From positions 467,604 through 531,603 of the forward strand of contig RQTK01000079.1 in the NCBI GenBank assembly GCA_003991915.1: DNA of 64,000 bases, read 5' to 3'. The stretch is from Elysia chlorotica. Lineage: Eukaryota > Mollusca > Gastropoda > Plakobranchidae. The notes beneath the pieces are model-generated. The model made no database searches. It worked only from the letters and a program-made list of their open reading frames with translations, and had not been told where the DNA came from. Of this stretch, positions 35,456 to 64,000 are shown piece by piece; positions within the stretch are counted from its first letter, which is position 1; every line of letters starts with the position of its first letter. The position numbers were made by a program, and so were the translations under genes.

Positions 35456-38400
35456 GCTTTTTATTTTTCTTTGCTATATGTTCTGCCTTTGCTCTGACTT
35501 ACTGAAATATAAGACTGAAGCACGAATCGCCCTTTTTGACAAGTTGAAAAACGCTTGGTTGGTTGGTTATCTACAATTTTCTGAGTGGGTTGTGTAAATG
35601 CCTTCTGATTAAATAAGTTGATTAAAGGAGTAACATCGCACGCTCCTTGGCTTACTCTATTGTTCTTTTCGTTCTATCTAGGCTATGCGGTTACTTTACA
35701 CTCACACTGATCAAGCCTCTTTGGTTTCATTATGTGTTTATAATATATCCTTACAATATGTATTACTGGTGTAACCTTCTTTGTTTCCGTCTTCTCTGAT
35801 TTGATGAATGTAGATATCAAAACTTTATTAATCTGACTTGCTCATTCCAACAAACAAAAACAAATAACAAAACAAAAGCAACACAAAACGTGCCCAATTA
35901 GTATAATAGGCGAACAACAGATGCCTTTATCGTTTATACCAAAGGCATACCAAAATTACCAAAACCCACATCATGAAGGAAATAGAAAAAGAAGTGTGCT
36001 TGTTGGGTATTACCAGGTATGTTAAAGGGACCATATCTGTTGACGCCTCTGTCTCCACCCCCTATTCCCTCATGTAAGTCAAGGGCTGAGACAGGACCAG
36101 GGTGCACGCCGGTGCCTCACTGCCGCTGTTCATGAACCCACAGACCAGACACAGCCTGTCATCCACACTCTACGGCCCGTGAGATTACTCTATTGATCAA
36201 CAAAAAAAGAAATTTGGACGTATAAAGATAGTTTAAATAGCTTTTGTTGGTAAGGATCTTATTGGAATCTATGGGCACATCAAGTCGTGACCAAAGAAAA
36301 GGTCCTCTCAACTTCTCAACGCTTTCTTGGCAATATAATCTTATTGAATATGGCCTTAGCTGGATAAAAAGATCTGGATCATAAAGAAAAGTAAATATTC
36401 GATTGCACTGCCAAACTGGTTCATTCCAATCAATCCGGTTTGGACTATTATTCTGATATGGAGTGAAAGGTAAGTTGTAGCAACTTAAAGCGTTGTGAAG
36501 AGACGTAGAGAAATATATATTTACTTGTTAACAAATAAAACACTGATCTCCCCTTTTAATGAAATTCGTATTAACCTTCAATGCATACAACAAATATAAT
36601 AAAATTTCTTCGTTGCGTTCAAAGTTGTTATGTATTATTATTGACCTCTTGCTGTATAACTTATTAATGTATGTGTTTCCATTCTAACAGTTATGTTGAT
36701 TAATTCTTAAATACCACTCTTGTCATCTTCTAGTTTCTAAATATTATAGTTTTTTTTAAAGGTAAAACGATTTGTTTATCATTAACACCATTGAACCCAT
36801 GAATTTACAGTTCAGAATTCTCTTTTGCGTATTTCTGTACACTAGGAAAAATAAATGTAGGAAACAAAAAAAAAACAATCGAAATTTCACGTTTGCTGCT
36901 AGTAGAAGCATTATTAATTTCAGAAAATGTTCAATACCAGTTGGCCTGTTTTATAAAATGCGATATTTATCGAATTCCAAATTGCATTGATGCAATAATA
37001 CAAACTTTTTTTTCTATTTTTAACAAATTAAACGAACTTCCAACTGTGTTTGCTCTCTTTATTCCTTCTTATGAATTGGCGTTTCCTTTCTTCCCCAAGC
37101 TCTGATCTATTGACGTAATAAAGTTTCAGTTGCATGAGCCAGTGCACCAAACTAGTTCAAAATGTCTACACTTAATTATAGAGTTATTTTACAGCCTCTT
37201 GCAGGTTGATAGTCTAAAAGTAATTAATCTCTTAGGTAATCGTCTCTTAATTTACATAATTGTACTGTCAAGTTAAATATAACATTATAATGCCTCTTAA
37301 AACAACGCCAGCAAACTGTATGCAGCAAGAAGATTGTGGAACTGGAAGAAAATAGTGACATATCTTACTCCATGTTTTTCAAAGCCTCATTTTTTAAATT
37401 TACGCCTCATAATACAATATATACTTACACGCATACATAGCACTGAAGTTTTGCGCTTCAATTGTGATTTCATACCATGCATAAAACACCTCTGACCCAC
37501 TGAAAAAATTGTATCTCCTTTCCAAGGAGGTCATAGGAAACGTTGTCTAAAGGCATTAAAAATCCTCGATCGATCATTGTCGTTGAGATATAATAAACTT
37601 TGTTTTGTTTAGGAAGAGCAGGCAAGTGCTGTGAATGGGATGTCACAATGGCTGCAGATATTGACTTGCTATTGAATAATCTATCAGCCGCCCTAAAGCA
37701 ATGGTTTTATTATATCTAATGGTATTAAAATAATTTGGATGTACAAAACCTGTACAAAAATGAGTGTCTTTTCAGAAGAAAAGCAAGCATTGCTTCATTT
37801 CAAAGCTTAAAACTTAAAAACCAACGGAATTCTGGGGGCGCTTGCTAGGCCTCCCAAAACTAAGCTAGCCTGCTGGGAAGCAGAAAGCGGCGGTGCTTCT
37901 TGCTCAGTAATGTTTGTGTACATTTGGCTCTAACTCGTCCGTTGACTTGGCCCGTTCTCAAGGGTTGCCATTAAACCGCAACTGTGTGCATGTTCCACAT
38001 GTGGACACACATTCACACACGGCCCGATCGATAGCGAGGACACAGCCACACTCGCCGAGGTGTACAGAAGAATATATGACAGCAGTTACCGCTGTGGCTC
38101 CCCTCTAAGTTTATATTTTTAATAACTTATTATAATCATAATTATGCAGACTAGCACGTCTACCGGTTAAAAGACTGTACTCAGGAAATATTCTCAGAAC
38201 AAATGCCGCTATTGTAGGCTCTCCAACCTTCAGCATTGTCGTGAGGAAATAATCAGTATTTGTTTTAAATGTCGGGTCCTATCAGTGGAATTTCTCTTAT
38301 CTCTTTATTGGATCTGTATTCAAAAATATGTTTCCTTTCTTTGTTTGCCAAGGCTTTTGTTTGTTTGTTTTTTGGTCGTTTCTTTTCGTTCTGATTTTCT

Positions 38401-38704
38401 TTTTAAAGAAGGAAAGAAGAAAAGAGAACCGCTCATTGCCATCTGAGAAATGGGAAAATAGCTGTCACCAGCTTTTCTCATCGCGAGTTATCTATATATC
38501 ATCGTGCTGAGCTCTCAAGTGGCTGGCTGGTAAACAAAATGTTTGATATTGACCAAAAGATATATTAACTACCCTGAAAAAACTTAAACCAAATCAAAGC
38601 AAACCAACAGATTCAACCGTTCAAACTACATTTCTCCAAATCTTTCTAGCATTGGAGATTTTCATGTCTTGGGTGTCTTTGTGTAGAGGAAAAAACGAAA
38701 ATTA

Positions 38705-39038
38705 GATATTCTCAGGAAATGCCTAAGAATTCCATCATAAGAATATGCTGATACGGACAGTGATAAATGTGTGAAATGCTTGAACTTGATAAGAGAAACA
38801 TCGTTTTTCAACACAATGTACTTATTTGCCACATGACCAGTAGGTGAAGCCAAAAAGAAAATCCCAGAGGACTGAGAAGGGAATCCTATTCCGACGATTG
38901 CCAAAACGTTGACTGCAATACCTCGGTTTCAGTCAACCAATATAAGATTATAGTAGGGTTGTTTGGCTCATGTACAATTTTCGTGTTGTTGTACTATTTG
39001 CAGTTATTTAGTTGTTAATGTTGTTGTTCTGCATATTT

Positions 39039-39078
<40 letters not shown>

Positions 39079-39085
39079 GATTATG

Positions 39086-39125
<40 letters not shown>

Positions 39126-39152
39126 TCTCAGGAAATGCCTAAGAATTCCATC
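38705..39152. repeat. 31-bp direct repeat pair flanking a (TTA)n tract
   Basis: The same 31 bases (starting ATATTCTCAGGAAATGCC) occur at 38706-38736 and 39122-39152. The TTA/TGA microsatellite at 39040-39121 ends exactly at the second copy. Confidence 0.9.
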
Positions 39153-39857
39153 CCTGTTTCGACTGAAACATTAATTACTTGGAATGCGTTCGTTATTCTC
39201 TGAGCAAAACAAGTTTCGGGGTTTGACTGTTATATCATCTACCAATAAATGTGATATTAACACTCTTTTCAGACCCGTTTTTATGTGTCAACAGTCTTCA
39301 CTGGCTGTGGGTATCGTGTATTGCTCCGACCGACCCTACTATTTAAATTAATCATAATTATTACTGCAGGATAAGATGAGACTAGGCCCAGTGGAGGCTG
39401 GATGTGGTTCGCTAGACGTTAGACAGTCATAGAGACCTGGACCGTTAAGTCAAGTTTAGTCAAGATAAGATGAGGAGACCTTTGGCTTGTCTTGCATCCG
39501 GGTTTTTAACACCTTTTCTATTTTCTGAAAAAGTACATTAGCTTTTATAAGTTTGATAATTTTTAAAGCACCATAGCGTTGTGTGTCTTTATAGTTCCTA
39601 GTTTATGGAAGCAATTATTTTACCCTATAAAAAGACACGTATTGCTTCCTACAAAAAATTCAAGTAGATGTATGCGATTTTTATAGATTCACTCAGATTT
39701 GGTTATTGTGTTATGATGTTTTTATCCATATATTCGCTCTTGAAAACCATATTAACTCTTTTTTTTTAGTTCTTTAATCATCCGTTTTAAATAATATAAG
39801 TTTGCTGATGTGTTTTGTGTTCCTCGTGACACAAAATGTATCTGAGAGAGAGTTAAT

Positions 39858-39927
<70 letters not shown>
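39858..39927. repeat. (GA)n microsatellite before the large gap
   Basis: This is a GA array cut by the unknown bases that follow. A TTA array resumes at 40370-40472 on the far side. Confidence 0.95.
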
Positions 39928-40369
39928 NNNNNNNNNNNNNNNNNNNNNNNNNNNNNNNNNNNNNNNNNNNNNNNNNNNNNNNNNNNNNNNNNNNNNNNNN
40001 NNNNNNNNNNNNNNNNNNNNNNNNNNNNNNNNNNNNNNNNNNNNNNNNNNNNNNNNNNNNNNNNNNNNNNNNNNNNNNNNNNNNNNNNNNNNNNNNNNNN
40101 NNNNNNNNNNNNNNNNNNNNNNNNNNNNNNNNNNNNNNNNNNNNNNNNNNNNNNNNNNNNNNNNNNNNNNNNNNNNNNNNNNNNNNNNNNNNNNNNNNNN
40201 NNNNNNNNNNNNNNNNNNNNNNNNNNNNNNNNNNNNNNNNNNNNNNNNNNNNNNNNNNNNNNNNNNNNNNNNNNNNNNNNNNNNNNNNNNNNNNNNNNNN
40301 NNNNNNNNNNNNNNNNNNNNNNNNNNNNNNNNNNNNNNNNNNNNNNNNNNNNNNNNNNNNNNNNNNNNN
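39928..40369. other. Assembly gap, 442 N
   Basis: Unknown sequence lies between a GA array and a TTA array. It is probably an unresolved compound repeat. Confidence 0.99.
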
Positions 40370-40370
40370 A

Positions 40371-40417
<47 letters not shown>

Positions 40418-43400
40418 TATTATTATTTTATTATTATTATTATTATCATTATTATTATATCATAATTATTATCGATTTCATGAATTGTTATTATTTTGTT
40501 ACGCTGTGTTTACACATGAAACGAAAGCACTTAGTAGTATTTATAATTTAGGTAGACATGGGGCATGTCGCAAGTAGCCGTGTATTATTTTGCGTACTGT
40601 AACGTACTTCAGAGTCGTAAACCAATTCTTAAGATAGTTCAGAGCAGTAGGGTATCTATCATTATTAGCCGTGCCCTAGGCGTTCTCCATGACATTTTGG
40701 CCTGATATAGGTCAGGCAGCATAATGTGGATTAATAAAGAGGATTATCACAGGCACAAGCCCCGATCTGAATAATTGAGCACTGGCTTCCTAACAAAAGG
40801 GGCTTAATCCAGTTCTGCACTGGTATGGAGCTTTGTTCGATTAATTCTCTATGAGATCTGCCTAGAAATCTCTAAACAACGCAACAACATCGCAGCGCCT
40901 GACTAAGATTAGACCTCGTGAAGTTGGGGTAACTCCTGATCAGTATTTTCACTAAATCTCCAGGAGGCTTTACACTGGGTTTTTAACTTTATTTGCGCGT
41001 GAACTGATATCGATCTTCAGGCAGGCGATAAAACTCTCTCAGTTTTAAGTGTTTCGTTCTGTTTTATGTTTTACCAAAAACAGTAATATAAAACCCTAAT
41101 GTGACAATTTGCTGTCGATCTTTTTTTTTTGCCAGTTGTGTAAGTGCGATTTACTTTCCGCCAATAAACAGACGAATCGCTTTTCCCTACTACTCGTACG
41201 TTGACAAATTTTATGCTCTTTTAGATTTGTATTGCAATTCAAAATTTTTTAAAATAAGAACTTTGGAGTCGAAGAATAAACTACGAACACAATTTTTGCA
41301 ATTCCGTTTGTTGAGATAAGAAAAGGCCAGCAAGCTTTTGGTGATGTCTTTTATTAATGAGCAAAAATATTTCTTGGGTGATCTGACTATTTCGGTGCCT
41401 GTAAAAGGTCTAAAGTAATTTTTCAAACAAATAAATATATAGGTATTTTCCAGACTGTCATGTTGCACGGCTTCTATTCAGAAAAATAGAGACAGTATAA
41501 CTTGTTCTTCTAAGAGTCAAAATTGTTACATGTACTTCAAAATCGTCGAACTTTGGACAAAAAGGTGCACACTTATAGACAATTAAATTTAATGTAATAA
41601 GCTGTTACTGAGTTTTTTTATAATTTTTTTTTGGGCTAGAGTTTCATCGTGTCATCATATCTCTTAACCGTTGCTGAACAATCGTACTGATCATGTGTTT
41701 TGTTGTTGTTTTAATACAAATTGATGTCTGTTTTTTCCATAAGCGAAATAACCTTTCACCAAAAAAACATTTCCTCACCACCCTTATTTTTCTCGCGTGA
41801 TTCACGCGTTTAATATTGTTACAAACGTAGAATTTTTTATCACACGTCATAAGATTATTGTTTGCTTTTACAAGTTCCAATAAGCTTAAAAGCACAGACT
41901 TTTAGAATGATAATGCGAAAATGATAGTCCCATACAACTTATTCTTAGATTGTGAGAAATAATGCAGAAAATACTTTTTCAAGTATTCTCTTTTTATGGT
42001 TAAATTATTTTGTCCACTTTTCTCTTTCCTTCACCAGAGAGTTTGTTTAAAACAAAAGCCAATTTTAAGCGAAATCAAACTATATTATGCGGCCCAGAAA
42101 TGCTATATTTCCAAACAATTCAGTCCACTCTTGAATTCTTGCATTAGCTGAAGACACATCATGATCCTTACATCAATTTAAACATTAAATGGATGGCATT
42201 TTTCATTTGTGGCAAATACCTTATAAAATTTTTATGTTTTTTTTTCAATTATTGCTGCTGTTTTTTTTTATTTTGTTGTTGTTGTTGTGTTGTTGGTTTT
42301 GTTATTTTTCTATGTAACTGTTGTTAACATTGGGTTTTGTTATATCTTGCTTATTTTACTAAATAGCCAAACAAAACCAACAGTAAAATTATGTTGTAGT
42401 TAATGCACAAGTGCACCAAAACGGAGATGAGTTTTACGCTATGCCCGTGTATACCGAAATTGATCCCTGCAATTTTTGTTAATCAATAATAATGAAATTA
42501 AATGTTTTAAAGTACTTTTCTAAACTTCTGGTGTACTCCTGTGCTAGTGGTGCAAATTTGCCGTTCAGCTGTCTGCGGGGCGTGAAGTGGCGATCAGGGC
42601 CGTCAATACTAGCGGTAGTCCCGGAGTTTCCCTGTGGTATCGGTTACAATAATGAGGCGTTCGACCCCGCGCGGGGCTGATAACGGCCCAGCTTGCCTTT
42701 CACGACTGGGATCGAACTGGAATGTAACGCAACTGCTGATAGTGCTATCTTCGAATGGCTTGACACACTGACATGTTCACCAAGAAAAGAGGCGGGCTTG
42801 AAGAAATTTATTCACCTGTTATTGTGTTTACATTTTTAGATCGAAGTGCATGCTTGGAAAGATTTCTAATTACCGCACAAAATCCATATACAATACGTTA
42901 TTTATAAAAACACAATGAGTTTTTGAATGTATTGAAGGTAAAGCATAGTTAAATTTGAAGTGCACTATTTAGATATTCTTGTTGAAATTTTAGTGACTAT
43001 GAGTTATGCAGAAAAAAAGTTTTCTTCCTTTTGTGTGGCATGTGAATTCATTAAAATCTACATCTTGGTTAACATTAAAATTTTCAATACACACGCTTTC
43101 AATTGCACAAACAATCATACAAAAACAATGCTCAGCCATTTAGATTAGGCATTTTTTTTATTTACTGGTAGCGACTTATTGCAATGGGAAATCTACGCAA
43201 ATAAAAACTTAATGTATATAATTATTTCGCTTTCAACTGGACGAGTTAAAAAGGTGAAAGGAACGCGCGTTACCTATAATTGTGTAGTTGCTTTTCTCAT
43301 AAATCTTATAAATTATTGATAATATCAGTAAATGAAGTATCGACGTGTGTTACTTCATGTGTTACAATTGAGTTCTTTCTTTAAAGGCAAAGTAAAGAAA

Positions 43401-45639
43401 ATTTTCAAGGAACCTGCGGCACTATGAATCTAACGCAAAGTGGCCATGCTTAGACATTGGTAATGGGAACACGATGTTCTCGACTTCATATCTGTCTTTG
43501 GCACAATGCCAAATTGGATTTCAACGTTATTATTATTGTCCTTTATTAGTCTAAATCGTTTATAAGAAGAAACCAAGTATGTCGATGTGTAGTTGTTTAA
43601 ATCGCTTTCCTCGAATCGAAACGTGGGTGCCAAGTTCATGAGGTCTTAATTTACAGCTCAAAACATTCTGTCCCAATGATATAAATCAGTTTTCTTTAGG
43701 AGAATAACACATTTATTTTGGACAAGCCCGTATAATAATCTAACGTACATACTAATTTCATACACATAATCAATAAACACACCGTGTTTAGGTTTATGGC
43801 TCAATAACCTTTCATTAACATAAATATTTGGCAGTTCTTAAAATAATAGTTGGGGCTCTGGCGCAAGAAAATAATTATCACATTTTGCTGTCCATGGTTT
43901 TGACTTACACCAAGAACGTGCCTGCAAAATTAATGTTCGGTTCATGGTAAGGAATTCAGTGCAGATAATTATGTCTAAAAACGAAGAGAGGTGACTTAAT
44001 GTCTTCACGTCTCTTTCAGTCTGATCCGAGTGCGTTTTGGAATAAGGAAAATATTTAAAGACAGTTGAAGTAGGCCCAAATGAAAATAATTTCGTGATGA
44101 GCACAACTTTTTTTCTGTACTTGTATACCTGTGTTTAGTTCAAGCCAAAAGCATTTTTGCTGCACAAAAAAAGACTAGGCTTATACCTATTTGAAATTCA
44201 AACTAAGAAAGGGCCAAAATCAATAACTACGTTCTTTGGTGCTAATTTGTGAACCAGTAGTTTATAAATAGCTATTGTTAAAGAATATGAAATTATCTAA
44301 CCTTTTTGGAACTAGAAGGAGCTATTGATTTATTGCGATAAACGATCCTTCGATCCCACTAGTTTAATTTTCTATAAGTTTTTACAAAATCATCTCAACC
44401 ACAGAACAAATTCCCTAGATAGTTCCTTGCGCTGAAGGGACGTAATGCGTTACTGTCTCTTTCTTTAGCGTCCCTACACTGGATTGGTATAACTTTTTGT
44501 CTGGGTCGTTATATTGGTAAAAGCAGTTGGATACCATTTCCAAGTGCGGTGGTTATTTTTTGAAATAAGCTTAGTTAACCTTCTAGATTTTTTGGTTTAG
44601 CTCAATCCTAGGATTTCTTTACAATAATTATCATTGCTCTAAACAAATTAATATGAACTATCTGCTTTTTTCGAGGCTGGGCTTTAAACTACTTTAAAAA
44701 AAAAGCAACTTACCCCTGTCCACATGTCCAATCGTCCAATCCCATGGATTTTGCATGAAATCTATTTTGAGGAACCCGGTGTCATCTAATGTTATTCAAA
44801 CAGGTATATCTTTTTTAAAACTTTGGTTGCATTTGTGGCGGAAAAAATAGATGTAACTGGAAAGTAGAAAAAAAAGATAAACATTGTCTACATTACAAAT
44901 TACTACTTTGTTCTGAAAGAATGAATTTTTTAAAAAGTCAAAAATTGACGAATCGACTGTAATATTGGTGTGTTTTTATGTTTCAAAGGTTTGATGAAAT
45001 TTGCGAACGTATTCTTGAAAAAAAAAAGAAGTGTTAAGGTTCATGTCCCGAGAGCATCTTTGTCGTAACTGTGATTGACGGGGAAATGATTTTCTTTAGC
45101 TGTTTGTGTGTGTGTTGTTTTTCTTCGTTGTTTGTTTGTTTGTACGTGTTGTTGTTGATGCTATTATTTTGTTTACATCTTTTAATCTTCTGTTATACAC
45201 GTTAACCGCCATTTCTATGGGCTCATTCAGTATCATGTGTCGCCGCAACCAAAGGTAATCGTGACGACAGCTTCTTCTTTTCAAAGAAAACAACATTACT
45301 CACGCCCGCAGTAATTTCAGTATTTCCCATGTAACTAGACTAGATGGTTCCTTTTTTAATTAAAAAACAAAATTATACCAAGACCGATTTTCTAATTTTA
45401 TTTCCTGGGTATTATCTTTGAATTTGATATTTTTATTTCAGTGTAGTTTACGCCTCTTGATTCCTTGTGGAATCATGCAACAAACCCGTCGATTCTGGTG
45501 GGTACTTTTTAGCTCGGCCCGGTCGCTTTTATTTCTGGCTCAGTGCTACGCCGCCAAGTCTGCTTGGGGCGTATGACCTTGCATTTACCTTGGGGGTTCC
45601 ACTCCAGGACTTGCCTTGTGATCTGAGATACAGACTTTC

Positions 45640-45905
45640 GAAGTGTGTGGCATTTCCAGCTCCATTTGCGCTTTGATACAACCTAAGGCCACCTAACGTT
45701 GAGGATGTGTCTGAGGCATCTGTTAATAGATGTCTGCAGTTTATGGGTGTTGGTCTTGGTCGTGTGCCACGTTTCTGAGCCATAGAGTAGGACCAACTTC
45801 AAGTTGGTATTGAAAACTCAGGTCTTGTTTCGAACCGACACGGCTGCAGACATCCAGATTGGTATTAGGGTATTGAGGGCGTATCTGTTTTTTTTAATGC
45901 GGCAT
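45640..45905 (-). mobile_element. LINE reverse-transcriptase remnant
   Basis: The minus strand reads VFNTNLKLVLLYGSETWHTT, then KLQTSINRCLRHILNVRWP and a stop. Upstream, in a broken frame, NTLIPIWMSA is visible. This is the hallmark end of an RTE- or CR1-like non-LTR reverse transcriptase. It is dead and unrelated to the neighbouring genes. Confidence 0.75.
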
Positions 45906-46109
45906 ATGATGTCCACCTCTGTTCCCCTCCCTACCCTCTCCCTCAACCCCGCCCTCATCCCATCTTATTTACAACGCAGCAAACTTTTCAACCTTTTTGA
46001 AGTTTTCCTGATTGCAGCCGCAGATGCAGATTGGCATTCTTTAAAGCTTATCTTAATCGGGATATTGTTTCTTGTTCTTGCAGATGAATTCACCTCAATA
46101 ACAGAGAAC

Positions 46110-63658
<17,549 letters not shown>

Positions 63659-64000
63659 GTAAGGACAAAATGCAGTGCACTTATTTGATGTCTGAAAGAA
63701 GAGGAGACAGTAACTTTTGTTTTAACGTCCCCTAGATTTTCCCATTTTGTTTTGTTTTAACGTCCCCTAGATTTTCCCCGGTCAGAAAAAGGTGTGTGTG
63801 ATGAAAGGGGGCAGGGGGGGGGGGATTTCACACTAGCAGTCATTCTTCTGATTTTAAAATTCTTAGAGATAAACATTTTGATTTAGGTGTCAAACAATAT
63901 TTTTTTAATTATTATTTATATGATTCAAATTGTTTTTTTTTACTAAAAGGTTGTATCTTAATTACCGCCATTTTTTTCAAAGAGCTTAAGTTTTCCTTTT
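63659..64000. other. NWD intron 15, continues beyond the window
   Basis: No coding is seen after the donor at 63659. A short duplicated phrase (TTTTAACGTCCCCTAGATTT) occurs twice at about 63718-63777, and a G-run follows near 63815. The remaining WD-repeat exons must lie to the right. Confidence 0.6.

Larger units (their letters stand above)
31600..45630. other. Large gene-poor stretch
   Basis: No exon could be supported. Repeats are listed separately. More GC-rich islands stand out at about 34430-34800, 36040-36185 (a 37-codon minus-strand frame, SVDDRLCLVCGFMNSGSEA, without a good donor), 37830-38105 and 42540-42740. They may be repeat remnants or unrecognised exons of the membrane-protein gene, whose 5' end is missing. 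Confidence 0.5.

Noticed and set aside
39802-40551. 249-codon frame across the large gap
   Set aside because: It is open only because unknown bases give no stops. The ends are microsatellites.
45467-45783. Plus-strand and minus-strand ORFs near 45.6 kb
   Set aside because: They are shadows or fragments of the LINE remnant rather than genes.

Overview
This is a window of animal nuclear DNA. It is AT-rich and intron-dense, and it carries long microsatellites, tRNA-derived SINEs, LINE remnants and one intact mariner element. The protein families, the intron sizes and a SINE family whose tail reads like those of molluscs suggest a lophotrochozoan, probably a gastropod mollusc. That assignment is inference; nothing in the window names the species. 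All gene models were built by hand from open frames, GT/AG sites and codon phase, without transcripts.

Layout. (1) 512-8182, + strand: a complete 12-exon gene for a 383-residue AGC-family kinase-like protein (S6K-like/RSKR type). Its catalytic residues are replaced and its catalytic-to-activation segment is cysteine-rich, so it looks like a pseudokinase. (2) 9557-10357, - strand: an orphan basic, Ser-rich ORF. (3) 10.4-18.7 kb: mostly non-coding, with microsatellites, a 377-bp tandem duplication holding a coding-like stretch, and a tRNA-like unit. (4) 18750-22511, - strand: a zygote-arrest (ZAR1)-like 3CxxC zinc-finger gene of two exons. Its intron contains a second, related first-exon-type ORF (19508-20320) without the finger, plus a LINE fragment. 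(5) 24877-31106, - strand: the 3' part of a single-pass membrane protein with a cytoplasmic tail of about 480 residues, a C-terminal PDZ-type ligand and duplicated exon or splice-site sequence. (6) 31.1-46.1 kb: largely empty apart from repeats, a 442-bp assembly gap and a LINE remnant. (7) 46110 to beyond the right edge, + strand: the first 15 exons of a NACHT/WD-repeat (NWD1/NWD2-like) STAND NTPase. A mariner and a nested duplication of exons 4-6 lie inside it, and a 32-bp duplication in exon 12 breaks the frame as assembled.

The genes do not form an operon or an obvious pathway. The recurring theme is local tandem duplication that captures exons or splice junctions: the exon 3 donor, the exon 8 acceptor, exon 5 and exon 12 of the NWD gene, and the transmembrane exon acceptor and a 171-bp exon unit of the membrane-protein gene. 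This could be real genome dynamics or, in part, haplotype or assembly artefact.
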